A stretch of 16,864 bases of DNA. Source: Leucogyrophana mollusca (lineage: Eukaryota; Basidiomycota; Agaricomycetes; Boletales). This document shows, one piece after another, positions 7,851-16,864 of the stretch. Within the stretch, counting starts at the first letter, position 1. Each line of letters opens with the position of its first letter. A program made the position numbers and the translations under genes. The stretch is taken from positions 1 to 16,864 of the forward strand of contig MU266752.1 of the NCBI GenBank assembly GCA_021014945.1. Direction: 5' to 3'. The notes below the pieces were generated by a model, which worked only from the letters and a program-made list of their open reading frames with translations, searched no databases and was not told the origin of the DNA.

Positions 7851-9104
7851 ATGGAACTTCACACCGGCACTACCAATTTCAGTCAAACATGTCCAAGCTG
7901 CTACAAAACGTTTACTGTGGTCACCCATTACAGTAGGCACGAGAAAGGATGCGCTAAAGGCAAGAAGTGGCTATCTAGTGCCCTCGCAAAAGCGAAGGAT
8001 GCATGGTCCGCAAAGAAAAGGCGGCTTTCTTTGCCTCATCAGCTAGGCTCGCAGCCTGCTGAGGCTGGGTCAAGCAGGACAACAGATCCAGTCGAAATGG
8101 GCTTGTCTTCAAGTCACAATGATGGACCGACTTTGATGGCAAACGTGGACTTGGGCACACAAGATCATCCGACGGGGCTGGAGCCTGACGTACCATTCCC
8201 AGTGCGTTGCATCATTTTATAGTAAAGCAATAATTGACTAACTACCTAACCTTTCACCGCTCAACTAGCAGGGTGATGGCATGGACGACGAAACACCACT
8301 CGCTCAGCGCAGACCACGACGCCAAAATTGCTGTCTTCCCAAACGATTCAGAGACCAGCTCCCCGAGTCATCGTTACCCCTCTATCTTTCCTCCCCAGAT
8401 GATGCACCAGAAGCTTCTGCGTTGTCGCAGCCTGCCTTGGGGGGGCCGGCGTCTCCCGTCTCCAATGGGCAACATCGTGACCAGTCCCTCCGCGCTCGCA
8501 TTCATCACATCTTTCGAGCACCATGCAATACCTTTGGTCTCATTTGCCAATACTACGCACATGAGCTCCCATCCCATGATCCCGACGACCCTGATGGGTT
8601 TCCCAATGAACGTGAGCTGCGGCTTCCACCAATTACAGCGCCTGACAAAGACTCGGAAAACCCTCGAAATCCCTTCCATCCTTACCCCAATTCCAGCTCA
8701 TTTCACCTTGGTAACTGGTATTGGAATGAAGGCATTCAGAAGTCCCAGGAAAATTTCAAGCAGTTGCTTAATGTTGTTGGAGACCCCGATTTCCGTCCCA
8801 AGGATGTCAAACAAGCCAACTGGAAAGAGATTGACAGAGAACTTGGGAAAACAGACTTTGACGGCAATTCCGAGTCTGATTTGGGAGAGTGGGCTGACGA
8901 AGATGCAGGTTGGAAGAAAACTCCTGTGGTGATTCAGTGCCATTCCATAGCAGAACCAATAGCCCCGGAACAAAGGTGTACCACACCGTCGACCTATATC
9001 ACCGGACTCTTGTTGGCATCATCAAGGAAGCCCTGTCGGACCCGCAGCGCAGTCGTCACTACAATTACGAACCATATCACATGTCCCTTGTCCACGCTGC
9101 CTAA
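7851..9104 (+). pseudogene. Plavaka/KDZ-related transposase relic, N-terminal part with zinc finger
   Basis: ATG 7851 opens a frame with a zinc-binding motif near residues 14-34 (CPSCYKTF, then HYSRHEKGC), a C2HC/C2H2-like finger common at the N-terminus of these fungal transposases, followed by a Lys-rich stretch. A 70-nt intron (8202-8271) joins in phase 0 to an exon reading GDGMDDETP and LPKRFRDQLPE, then NPFHPYPNSSSFHLGNWYWN, KSQENFKQLLNVVGD and GWKKTPVVI, all typical of the family. At about 8934-8939 one base appears missing; the next segment continues in another frame as VPFHSRTNSPG and HYNYEPYHMSL. The frame then collides with an internal deletion. It is non-functional as it stands. 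Confidence 0.8.
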
Positions 9105-9109
9105 TCCCT

Positions 9110-11495
9110 ATGGTTTGTGTTTCTGACATGGGGACAGAGAGGGATATGCTCCAGCGAGACCTTCTGGCTCACGTTGACAACGATGCTCACCAGTCGAAGA
9201 TTAAGATTTCAGGCAAGCTTATCTATGAGAAAAATTATGCAGTAAACACACCCAAAGTAGAAGAGCTGCTTAAACCAGAATCTTTGGTGCCAACTTTGGT
9301 TCGTGATTTGACCTTGCGTGATGGCCCGCCTTCGTTTCTGAAAACGACCCAGAATGCTCCCCCCGAAAAATTAACAGAATTTGGATTCAATCTCTTTGCA
9401 ATGTTGGTCGTTGATCTCCTGCACGAATTCAACCTCGGGGTGTGGAAAGCGGTGTTCATTCACCTTCTCCGGATTCTAAATTCTGTGAAGAAGGGTCTAC
9501 TTGATGAACTCGACTTACGGTGAGTGATATTTCTGCTGCACTGCAAATTCTTACTCATAATAAAGCTCAGTTACCGCCACGTTCCTACCTTCAGAAAAGA
9601 TAAAATTCAGCGCTTCTCTGCCAATTCCTCTGACATGAAGAGGTTGGCGGCTCGTGACTTCGAAGACCTTTTACAGGTCAGTCTACCGGCTATTTACTGG
9701 TTTGAATCACGGCTGAACTAACGCGTCCCAAATCCATAGTGTGCCATCCCAGTGTTTGACAGATTGATCCCACAACCAGATAACTCAGCGATAACTCAAT
9801 TTCTGTTTGTTCTGGCTCATTGGCATGGGCTTGCCAAGCTTCGTCTGCATATGGAAGATACACTCAAAGTTATGGACGAAGTTACTGTAACCCTCGGGCA
9901 ACAGCTTTGTGCCTTTGCTAGGGATGTATGCCCGAGCTATCGCACTACAGAACTTCCCAAGGAGGCCGCCGCACGCCAGCGTCGTGAAATTCAGCAGCGA
10001 AAATCAAAACTCCAAGATCAGTCTGGGCCAGACGGGCCGACTGGATCAACCTCCGCTCCAAAACAACCAGCCAAGAAGACTTCACAGCTCAGAGAGTTTG
10101 CTGCGCACACTTGGGGACTACCCGAATCAAATCAGGTGATATGGTACCACTGATTTGTATTCAACACAAGCTGTAAGTGTCGCGCCTGAGAGTCCCCGTA
10201 ACATTGCTGACAGCCTTCGCTAGGGAGAGTTAGAGCACCGCAACGGGAAAGGCAGGTATGCCAGAACCAGTTGTAAGCTGTACCTACAACAGCTTGCTTG
10301 TATTGAGCGCCGCCAAGCCCGCATTCAGCGCATTCGCCGAAAGTTGGGGTTTTCGAACCAGTCCTGTTCCCCGAAAAATGATCTCGAGCCAAATGCGCCA
10401 GAAGCACACCATTTCATTGGAAAATCTCAAAACTACCCGGAGAGTGTCTTGAAACACAGATCGTCGGATGATCCGGCCTCCAAGGTATCGTATTCACACC
10501 CCTTCCATCCTGATATATACTCATCTTTCATTGACTTTGAAAGGACTTCTTGCTCAAGCTAAAACATCATATCCTCCCCCGTATTTGATCTTATCACATT
10601 GCAGATCGTTCCTCCAGTGATACAAATAAACTTTGTCGAGTTCTCAAGGCTACCACTAGTCCAAGGGTGCAGGACGAAGGCCACTTGACCCAGTTGAACT
10701 ATGTCACTTTCAAGCACGATCACATGTATTGGCACAATCTCTGCCGCATCAACTACACGAGCTACGATGTCCGTCGCGGACAGGACATTGTGAATCCTAG
10801 AACAGACCACCGCAACATCATGTTGCTTTCGGATTCCCAATCAGACGCAGACGACACATCACCACAGCAGTCATTTCTGTATGCTCAAGTACTTGGTATT
10901 TACCATGTAAACGCCGTCTACATTGGACCTGGTTCACTCGACTACAACGCTCGACGTGTGGAAGTGTTGTGGGTATGATGGTACGAGGTTGTTCATGCCC
11001 CATCCGACTGGCATGCAAGCCGCCTTGACACCATCCGATTCGTTCCAATGGCAAAGGACCATGCATTTGGTTTAGTGGATCCCACTGACGTACTCTGAGG
11101 GTGCCACCTTATTCCGGTGTTCGCAGAGGGCAGACTTCATCCAGATGGGATTGCCATGTCTCATGCTGCACAAGACGGCATGGACTGGAAGATGTACTAC
11201 GTCAATCGGTCTGCCCCTTTATTTCACTGACTTATTGTAAGTTTTCTCACATCTGCATAGGTTTGTAGACCGGGATATGCTCATGCGCTACCACTGGGGG
11301 CTTGGTGTGGGCCATACATATTCTCATATCAGAAGCGGTCAAGATGCGGGCGAAAGCCCACCTCCCAGTGGCGCTGCCTTGATGTCCGAGTTTAGTTCAA
11401 ACCAGGCCAGTGTCAATGAGGACGTGCACGCTGACGTGTCTAGGACATCAACACAGGGAGACGAAGACCAGTCAAGATACCACTGCGTCGGCTAA
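9110..11495 (+). pseudogene. Plavaka/KDZ-related transposase relic, C-terminal part
   Basis: The frame resumes with DMGTERDM and LIYEKNYAVNTPKVEELLK, then MLVVDLLHEFNLGVWKAVF. Introns 9520-9570 and 9677-9739 join in phase to VPTFRKDKIQRFSANSSDMK and LAHWHGLAKLRLHMEDTL; 9299-9352 is probably also an intron. Later family blocks are GDYPNQIR then YGTTDLYSTQ, GELEHRNGKGRYARTS, RINYTSYDVRRGQD, FGLVDPTDVL, GCHLIPVFAEGRLHPDG and MLMRYHWGLGVGHTYSH, with an acidic tail. Damage includes a frameshift near 10110 and TGA stops at 10137, 10586, 10976 and 11096. Further introns are likely at 10485-10543 and 11209-11260. The family's central section between EPYH and MGTERDM is missing, so the catalytic region is probably lost. 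The tail abuts a Copia fragment. Confidence 0.8.
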
Positions 11496-11690
11496 TAGGA
11501 ATACAAAGCCCGTAGTGCTTCTTCTGTCGTCTTTGTCACTGGCCCAATCTGCATCCGTATAACAGATAAGTCCCGATAGGAGTCCACCTTGATAGAGAAT
11601 CGCAAATGTGATCATGTGATTCAGATATCGTAAGATGTGCGGTGACCTACACGGAAAGGGTTTCATGTAAGGTCAGGGTACTATTGCTCC
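11472..11690 (-). mobile_element. Ty1/Copia retrotransposon fragment (RNase H end of Pol)
   Basis: On the minus strand, 11666-11472 encodes ILRYLNHMITFAILYQGG, then CYTDADWASDKDDRRSTTG and FVFLLADAVVS before a stop. The DADWA...DDRRSTTGFVF block is the hallmark of the Copia RNase H domain, where the family usually continues AVSWSSK; here the frame breaks at that point. Upstream on the same strand, to about 11750, traces in other frames (for example CSTRWDTSPIYRS) resemble the preceding Copia segment with many mutations. No LTR of this copy was recognised. The other reverse transcriptase, integrase and gag regions are absent. Confidence 0.8.
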
Positions 11691-12006
11691 GATAAATAGG
11701 AGAGGTATCCCATCTCGTAGAGCACCTCAAAAAGTATAGAAACCCTGAGTTTCATAATATTCTATCCGCTAATTACTGAGATATGAGTTATCGTATATGG
11801 CCCACTCAGTCTCCCTTGGTTCCAGTACATTCTATTCTATTCTAGTCATGTGTTTGTAATACACGACATCATCATGACATCATAATGAGTATATGGCCAA
11901 TATCTCTGCAACGACGAGATAGTTTGTGGAGATATTCTCAGGAAACATTCTTCGGTGAATGATCAATCAATTACTCATGACAGCGTTGACACTTATCTCA
12001 ATCTAG
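11691..12006. other. Junction stretch between the Copia fragment and the Plavaka relic
   Basis: Apart from faint Copia traces to about 11750, no gene is visible. The region is AT-rich, with direct-repeat-like TTCTATTCTATTCTAG near 11830 and CATCATCATGACATCATAATG near 11870. The last part (…TCAATCTAG at 11998-12006) resembles an intron 3' end feeding the next exon. Confidence 0.35.
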
Positions 12007-13624
12007 CCATTTACAAATGATTTCCCCCGTGCGGATATCCATCAATTGCTGTCCCCAGATATACTCCACCAGCTCATCAAAGGTGTCTTCAAAGCCCACC
12101 TCGTTGATTGGGTGGAACGTTACCTCAAGATCACACATGATACTGCACGGGCATCAGAAATAATGGCCAACATTGACCGCAGGTGAGTTAATCATGCTTG
12201 TGACAGCTGTCGGGCTGTCCCTCATGAACTTAATATAGAATTGCCACCGTTGCTTTGTTTTTGAACTTGCGACACCTTCCAGAGGGGCGCAGATTCAAAC
12301 AATGGACAGGAGACAATTCCAAGGCCCTTATGAAGGTAGTTTTCTATCTATTTAGTGTAGGCTATGCACCAACGTGCTTTAAACCAGGTTTATCTACCGG
12401 CAATCGAGGGACACGTTCCCCCGGATGCCATCCGGACATTTCGGGTATTTTTAGACTTCTGTTACCTTGTACATCGAAATATCGTCACAGAGGACACCCC
12501 GTATCAAATCCAAGACGCGCTGGACCGGTTCCACCGCTATCACATCATTTTTGAAACCACCAGCGTTGTATTCTCATTCTCACTCCCACGTCAACACTCA
12601 ATGACCCACTACGCACTCATGATCCGACTCTTTGGTGCCCCAAACGGGCTGTGTTCATCAATTACTGAATGTAAACACATCAAAGCCATTAAAGAACCAT
12701 GGCGACGATCCAATAGAACAACCCCCTTGGCCAAATGCTGGAGATGAACCAGTGGCTAGATAAACTCGTTGATTTTGAAATGCGCGGGATGTTGAGGGGG
12801 TCGGTTCTGTCTGATCTATTCAACGTTATTGGTCAGTTTCTCCCCCTCAGCTTGTTCGCACTTATTGATTGGCAATCATGGCGGCTGGAAATGCAGACGG
12901 GGAAAATGGGATAGATGTCCCCCTGAACAACGCTGACTGGATACTCTACAACAAGGGGGAAGCAATTCCAGGGCCGACGACACTGGCTAGAGTTCAACTG
13001 GCCAAAACTCACTGTAAGTCTTTCTCACCTGCTCGCTGCACCTTGATTGACATCCTCTATCCTACAGAGGGTAAACGTGCTCGAACGGCTGCAGCGTTGG
13101 CGGAAGAAATCAACATCCCGCATCTCCGACAGCTAATATGTCACTTCCTCTTTTCACAACTCCATCCCAACAATGAACGTGACCCTGCAGATGTCTCGGC
13201 CGCTGCATGTCCCTGATACGAGGGCAAAATCAATGTTTATAACTCAGCAACCGCTACATTCTACGCACCTAGCGATCCCAGCGGCGTCGGCAGCATGCAT
13301 CGTGAACATATCTGTGCATGTCCCATCTGGCAAAATGAGCATGCACAGTATGACTGCGTATTTGTTAGCTTTGATTCTGACAGTGAGGGCATGCGGGCGC
13401 TTGAGATTGCCCGAATAATGGCCTTTTTTCCCTTTGTATTTGAAGAGGGGGTCTACCCTTGTGCCGTGGTGCATTGGTTTGAGAAAACCGATGCGGATGC
13501 GGATGAGGATACAGGGATGTGTATTGTGCGGCCGGGTTTCCACGAGGATCAATCCCGGCATCTCACCATCATTCACACTGACACCATTTCCAATGTCCCC
13601 GCTAACAAGGCCCCACCCTCATGA
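12007..13624 (+). pseudogene. Plavaka transposase relic, truncated at both ends
   Basis: Exon 12007-12182 encodes [20 protein letters not shown] and [20 protein letters not shown]. Introns 12183-12238 and 12336-12387 join in phase to GRRFKQWTGDNSKALMK and VYLPAIEGHVPPDA, then SLPRQHSMTHYALMIRLFGA and NGLCSSITECKHIKAIKEPW. One base is missing near 12717; frame resumes with MLEMNQWLDKL. Intron 12832-12896 then joins to the GPTTLARVQLAKT exon. A TGA at 13214-13216 interrupts AACP/YEGKINVYNSATATFYAP. The frame then runs through YDCVFVSFDSDSEGMRALE and CAVVHWFEKTDADADEDTGM, and stops at 13622-13624 after DTISNVPANKAPP, before the expected C-terminal block. Splicing at 13014/13067 would create a TAG. 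The N-terminal half with the catalytic core is missing. Confidence 0.85.
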
Positions 13625-13638
13625 GCGCTCTATCATCC

Positions 13639-13658
13639 ATGCTACCCTAGGGTAGCAT
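13639..13658. repeat. Perfect 20-bp palindrome
   Basis: ATGCTACCCTAGGGTAGCAT is fully self-complementary. It lies 15 bp past the end of the truncated Plavaka frame, marking a probable insertion boundary. Confidence 0.85.
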
Positions 13659-14003
13659 CTATCTCTCTTTTTCTTTCTTTCTTCTCTCTTTTCCCTCTAC
13701 CTAACATATGCAAGTACCCTAGTGGTACTTGCTCTCTGTGCTACTGCTGCCTAGTACGTTACTGTACCACCACCCGCGCGTCTCGACACGCACTGTTAAA
13801 ACTATCAGAGTCCCAAGGGACTCTAGTGGGAGGAGTGTAAGGGGCTGTTACCCTTTTAGGATGACAGCTCATATATTCATTCCTATCTGCTATAAGTACC
13901 TACAAAAACCTTATTTAGAGGATCTATCTTTGTATTCATTTACTTATCATCCAGTACCACAAGTGGTTGTGTTATTGGTATCAAGTGAATAAGTATAATA
14001 AAA
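13659..14003. repeat. Hairpin-rich, possible LTR or element terminus
   Basis: After a pyrimidine tract (13659-13700) come further inverted repeats: CAAGTACC/GGTACTTG at 13711-13731, AGAGTCCC/GGGACTCT at 13807-13824, and ACCAC/GTGGT at 13956-13967. The stretch ends with TTGGTATCAAGTG at 13976-13988, which resembles the initiator-tRNA primer-binding site (TGGTATCA) found directly after the 5' LTR of many Copia elements. This would make 13639-13975 an LTR-like piece. It does not end in a clear CA and no second LTR was found, so this is inference. Confidence 0.3.
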
Positions 14004-14663
14004 ATGTTACACAGTCAGTCTGCTAGTGTGAGAGTGGGAGCGCTGCAATTGTACTAGTGAGTACGAGCGAGTCTGGCAACTGAGCTGTGGGGGCTGCTGG
14101 AATGTAAGGAAGGGATAGGAAGGGAGGGGTTGAGTCTCTTGTTGGAAGGCTACCAGCGGAGCCAGTCTGAGGGGTGCAAGGATCTCTGAGTCCTGACTGA
14201 GTGACAGCTGAGGTCAGTGAGGGAAAAGGGGGGTTAGTTAGTAGAATACAACTCAATCGCTGGTCGAGGTACACAGCAAACAAGTATAACCAAGTGAGAC
14301 TGCCCAAATATGAATGCCATTGGAAAGCAAACAAGGTCTTCGAAGTTGTTGATCGAGACCACTAGAACAACAGTAAACTGGATTGCGATTGGGTCTGAGA
14401 CCAGTCACCCAAGCTGCACACTGTTACTGAAGTTGTGAGACTGAGAACCTGGATTGCAGAGGGGATACGCTGGTCGCTGGAGGGTCACCGAGAGGGGGAG
14501 AATGCTAATGAGTAAGAATGCCAAGGGGGGGAACACCAAGAGGGTGATATGCTAATGAGTCGCCAGAGGGGGAAACACTCTAGAGATATATGCTACCAAT
14601 AAGTCAAAGACTTTTGATCATGCTGAGGCTTAAAGATGTAGACTTTGAAACGTAAGCTGAAGA
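14004..14663. other. Purine-biased stretch without a supportable gene
   Basis: The plus strand is strongly purine-rich. Between 14478 and 14575 G-runs recur (AGAGGGGGAGAATGCTAATG, CCAAGGGGGGGAAC, CAGAGGGGGAAACAC), and GCTAATGAGT occurs twice (14504-14513 and 14551-14560). Such purine tracts resemble retroelement polypurine tracts. An open minus-strand frame at 14023-14334 is Ser/Pro/Leu-rich, as expected from the complement of purine-biased DNA, and I do not accept it as a gene. Confidence 0.4.
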
Positions 14664-15155
14664 ATGAGGGGTGTACTTCACTGTGGTCTACAATACAAGA
14701 ATGCCTACGTGTACTACAGTTGGTTTGGCAGCTACTCTATCCTTGATGAGGTGGCATTGGTTGATAGGCTGATAGGGGGAACACAAACCAAGGATGAAAT
14801 CATTGGTCTATTCATCAATGCGGTAAGTATTATGCAGAGCCAATTCGCTTGGATAAGATGGATGGCATTGTATGATGTCTCGGGTTTCATCAATACTGTC
14901 AATACCAAGGCATTCGACGATGTTCGCCCATTCCTTACTTTGTTCAAGGACAAATGGTCAAGGGGAGGCAGGCACAGTGTGAAAGTGGATCTAAGCAGGA
15001 TTGGCGCGAAATCATCATCGCCCATTGCATGGCAAATGACATCCCAGTATATTACCCATGAGACTACAGGCTTGCCGGTGACTCGCGCTTCTATGCACAT
15101 CAGGAAAAAGGTCGAGGAGGTATTGCTTCCTGCTAGATCATGTAGCGTCCGGTAG
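14664..15155 (+). CDS. Orphan 163-residue open frame, unrecognised
   Basis: ATG 14664 begins MRGVLHCGLQYKNAYVYYSW and the frame runs to the TAG at 15153-15155. It is hydrophobic and aromatic early (SILDEVALVDRLIGG), then AWIRWMALYDVSGFINTV, then basic (KDKWSRGGRHSVKVDLSRIG) with a C-terminal HIRKKVEEVLLPARSC. The composition is protein-like and better than the antisense frame of similar length, which is Leu/Thr/Ser-rich. No family is recognised. It lies between the hairpin stretch and the tail of the minus-strand Plavaka relic, so it may belong to another element. No intron is needed. Confidence 0.4.
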   Translation: MRGVLHCGLQYKNAYVYYSWFGSYSILDEVALVDRLIGGTQTKDEIIGLFINAVSIMQSQFAWIRWMALYDVSGFINTVNTKAFDDVRPFLTLFKDKWSRGGRHSVKVDLSRIGAKSSSPIAWQMTSQYITHETTGLPVTRASMHIRKKVEEVLLPARSCSVR

Positions 15156-15340
15156 CCCTTGTGGTACACCGTAGCTAGCTGTGACAATATTGTAGCACAC
15201 TGTAGCACACTGTACCATAGGGAGTCTCTATCGAGTTAATATACACTACTGTCCGTTGAACGTAACCTGTGTCATCCAACAAAGTCGATGTGAGCCCAAC
15301 TTCAGCTATCAGAAACACCGCTGTGAGCACCAACTGCTGA
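15156..15340. repeat. Gap with a 10-bp direct repeat
   Basis: The decamer TGTAGCACAC occurs twice in tandem at 15191-15210, followed by TGTACCATAG. Several TGTAG/GTAGC motifs surround it. This is just beyond the 3' end of the minus-strand Plavaka frame, where element termini would be expected. No gene is seen. Confidence 0.45.
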
Positions 15341-16864
15341 CTATTGACTCAACTGCTCGAAAAAATCGAAATCTATGTACCTATTCACATAGAATTCATC
15401 GACGGTGTCTAACATGTTGTAAGCTGTCATTCCTGTTCGTGCAGCGCCTGCGCCAAACCGCGGTATTAAGTGGCATGGATGGAGAATTCGGTCAACAGGC
15501 ACGATGGCCGCATTCGGTGCATGATTGCGAGACGAGCGAGCAAGGCGGAACATACTGAGATTTGTGTCGAACGTTTGCAGCGGTCGGAACCAGTGGACAT
15601 AGGCAAGAGGTCGCATCGTTGTCGCGAAATGGCGAGGGGGAGTAAAGATGACCTTGATTTGGCCAATACGAAGGCCTGTAAGACGTTCAGCCAGGCAGTA
15701 TATCATAGCGTACAATGACTCACCAGCAATCCCACTACCTGTGTACAGATCCTCATTCTCAATGACAACCGCAGTGTCGAAGTGTGCTGGAGTAGGTTGC
15801 CGCCGGCATCTCTGGCCGGGATCTCAGGACATACACGTATCTTGTGAATCCTCTTTGTCTCGCTGATATGGGGATAAGGCGGCGTCAACAGAGAGATGTA
15901 CTTATAGACGTCCACTCGGTCGAAGGGATAGAGCCTTTGAACGATGGCATCGGGTCGTCGAGCTTGAAGCCATTGTTGGAGAGTGGGTATGAGCTCAGAG
16001 GCACCGTGTTTCTCTACCACATGAGAGATCGGAGTGTTGGGATGGGGGCATGTGGATGGTAAATAGTAACCCGCGAGATTTGTTGATAGCAACAAACCTG
16101 GTCAGCGAACGAACATGTACGTTGGTTTGCAGAGTTAGAGCAGTGGATGGCCGGGTTGGGGCGTGTCGGGAGTTACCAACTGGAAGGTTGTCACCGGTTC
16201 GGCATTCAAGTTCGGACTCCATGTCTGAATCATCTGAGTCGGCCTCCTCGGGATCCTGCACGTCTGTCAAAGTCCTATGTCCGCGCCAAGCAAGGTATGT
16301 CTCCTGAATATAGATTGATTCCTGACGACCTAGCCAGGTGGTCATCTGGATAACATAATCGCGCCGGTTGCTTGCACGATATGCGCGCTTTGCAAAATCA
16401 ATGTGCAAGCGCTCTGGGGACTCTGTGTTAAAACCGTCTGCACTTCCGAACAGCTGTATGGAGCGGATATAGTGCAGCATAGAGTGCACCTTGGGAATGT
16501 TGAAGTGCTCACGAATTCCCAGTTCGACAAAGGCTTCCTTGTTGTTGTGGAACGTGGTGAGTGCGTCCTGCATGCGAATGAGAGTGTCGGATGTGTGTGA
16601 TTAATATTGGGCATAATAGATGAAATCGAGAACACCTCGAACAGCTGCCGTGACACGACTATCAACTGCTCCGGCAATAGCGCCCAGGAATACGCGCTCC
16701 ATCTCCTTGTGTTTGGTACCAGTTCACTGTTTGACTCTCGAAATCCCGTCCTTGAAACATCTGAGCCTTGCATGGTCGGTCATTGCCTTGAATCGTGAGT
16801 CCAGTTCGTCCTTTCCTATGAGTTCAGTGCACCAGTTGACAACGTGATCCTTAAATACACCTTT
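15341..16864 (-). pseudogene. Plavaka transposase relic, C-terminal half, runs off the window
   Basis: From the window edge the minus strand reads [50 protein letters not shown], then FVELGIREHFNIPKVHSMLH, FGSADGFNTESPERLHIDFA and YRASNRRDYVIQM: classic Plavaka C-terminal blocks. Then follow HGASELIPTLQQWLQ, a 48-nt intron (15723-15676, GTGAGT to ACAG), and LRIGQIKVIFTPP, RPLAYVHWFRPLQ, AAIVPVDRILHPCHLIPRFG, ending in a stop at 15343-15341. Damage consists of a TGA at 16726-16724 where the family has Trp (QWTGT), a TAA at 16603-16601, and frame shifts near 16080 and 15790. The sequence is clearly a different lineage from the plus-strand relic at 12007-13624. The N-terminal half lies outside the window, if present. 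Confidence 0.85.

Noticed and set aside
8234..8932. 232-codon plus-strand frame overlapping the transposase exon
   Set aside because: The alternative frame (from 8272) carries the recognisable transposase blocks NPFHPYP and GNWYWN; this one has none.
10559..10840. 93-codon minus-strand frame
   Set aside because: Shadow of the transposase C-terminal exon, which carries clear family motifs on the plus strand.
14732..15208. 158-codon minus-strand frame opposite the orphan frame
   Set aside because: Leu/Thr/Ser-rich antisense composition; the plus-strand frame is more protein-like. Neither has a known family, so the choice is not certain.
13639..15250. A complete LTR retrotransposon with paired LTRs
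   Set aside because: The hairpin stretch and the TGTAG-rich stretch near 15150-15220 were compared by eye and do not match; no gag or pol frame lies between them.

Overview
The window reads as a transposon-rich, largely decayed stretch of a basidiomycete (Agaricomycetes-type) nuclear genome. The basis is the short spliceosomal introns (about 43-70 nt, GTRNGT donors, CTRAY-like branch points, YAG acceptors) that keep reading frames consistent, plus several relics of Plavaka/KDZ-type transposases, a group expanded in mushroom-forming fungi. Nothing looks prokaryotic. I found no rRNA, intact tRNA or CRISPR. All family assignments come from recalled motifs, not searches.

Region by region. Positions 1-740 hold no gene I can support. 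Positions 740-1379 hold a degenerate tandem array whose two best units are exactly 169 bp each and look like a repeated intron (61 nt) plus exon (108 nt). Next come a CTATAG-rich AT patch (1380-1530) and a tRNA-like SINE-type element on the minus strand (about 1590-1740). Positions 1890-2710 hold coding-like fragments: a coiled coil and a Pro/Thr repeat exon. Positions 3610-4150 hold a two-exon gene relic with one in-frame TGA. Positions 4828-5302 (minus) hold a clean two-exon gene of 138 codons. Positions 5884-7540 (plus) hold what looks like a complete nine-exon gene of about 401 codons that I do not recognise; it is the best candidate for something undescribed.

The second half is transposon wreckage. 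Positions 7851-11495 (plus) hold a Plavaka/KDZ-related transposase with an N-terminal zinc finger. It carries a frameshift, a large internal deletion that probably removes the catalytic core, and several TGA stops, and it is joined directly to a minus-strand Copia RNase H fragment (11472-11690). Positions 12007-13624 (plus) hold a Plavaka relic truncated at both ends. Positions 13639-13990 hold a hairpin-rich stretch ending in a TGGTATCA primer-binding-like site. Positions 14664-15155 hold an orphan open frame. Positions 16864-15341 (minus) hold the C-terminal half of another, divergent Plavaka relic that runs off the window.

Together these look like nested and adjacent mobile-element insertions ageing by point mutation. 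Several stops are TGA at positions where arginine is expected, and in the tandem array the sister copy still has CGA. This suggests CpG deamination (methylation-linked or RIP-like). The better-preserved non-transposase genes at 4828-7540 sit between relics and could be host genes or old transposon cargo; the sequence alone does not decide.
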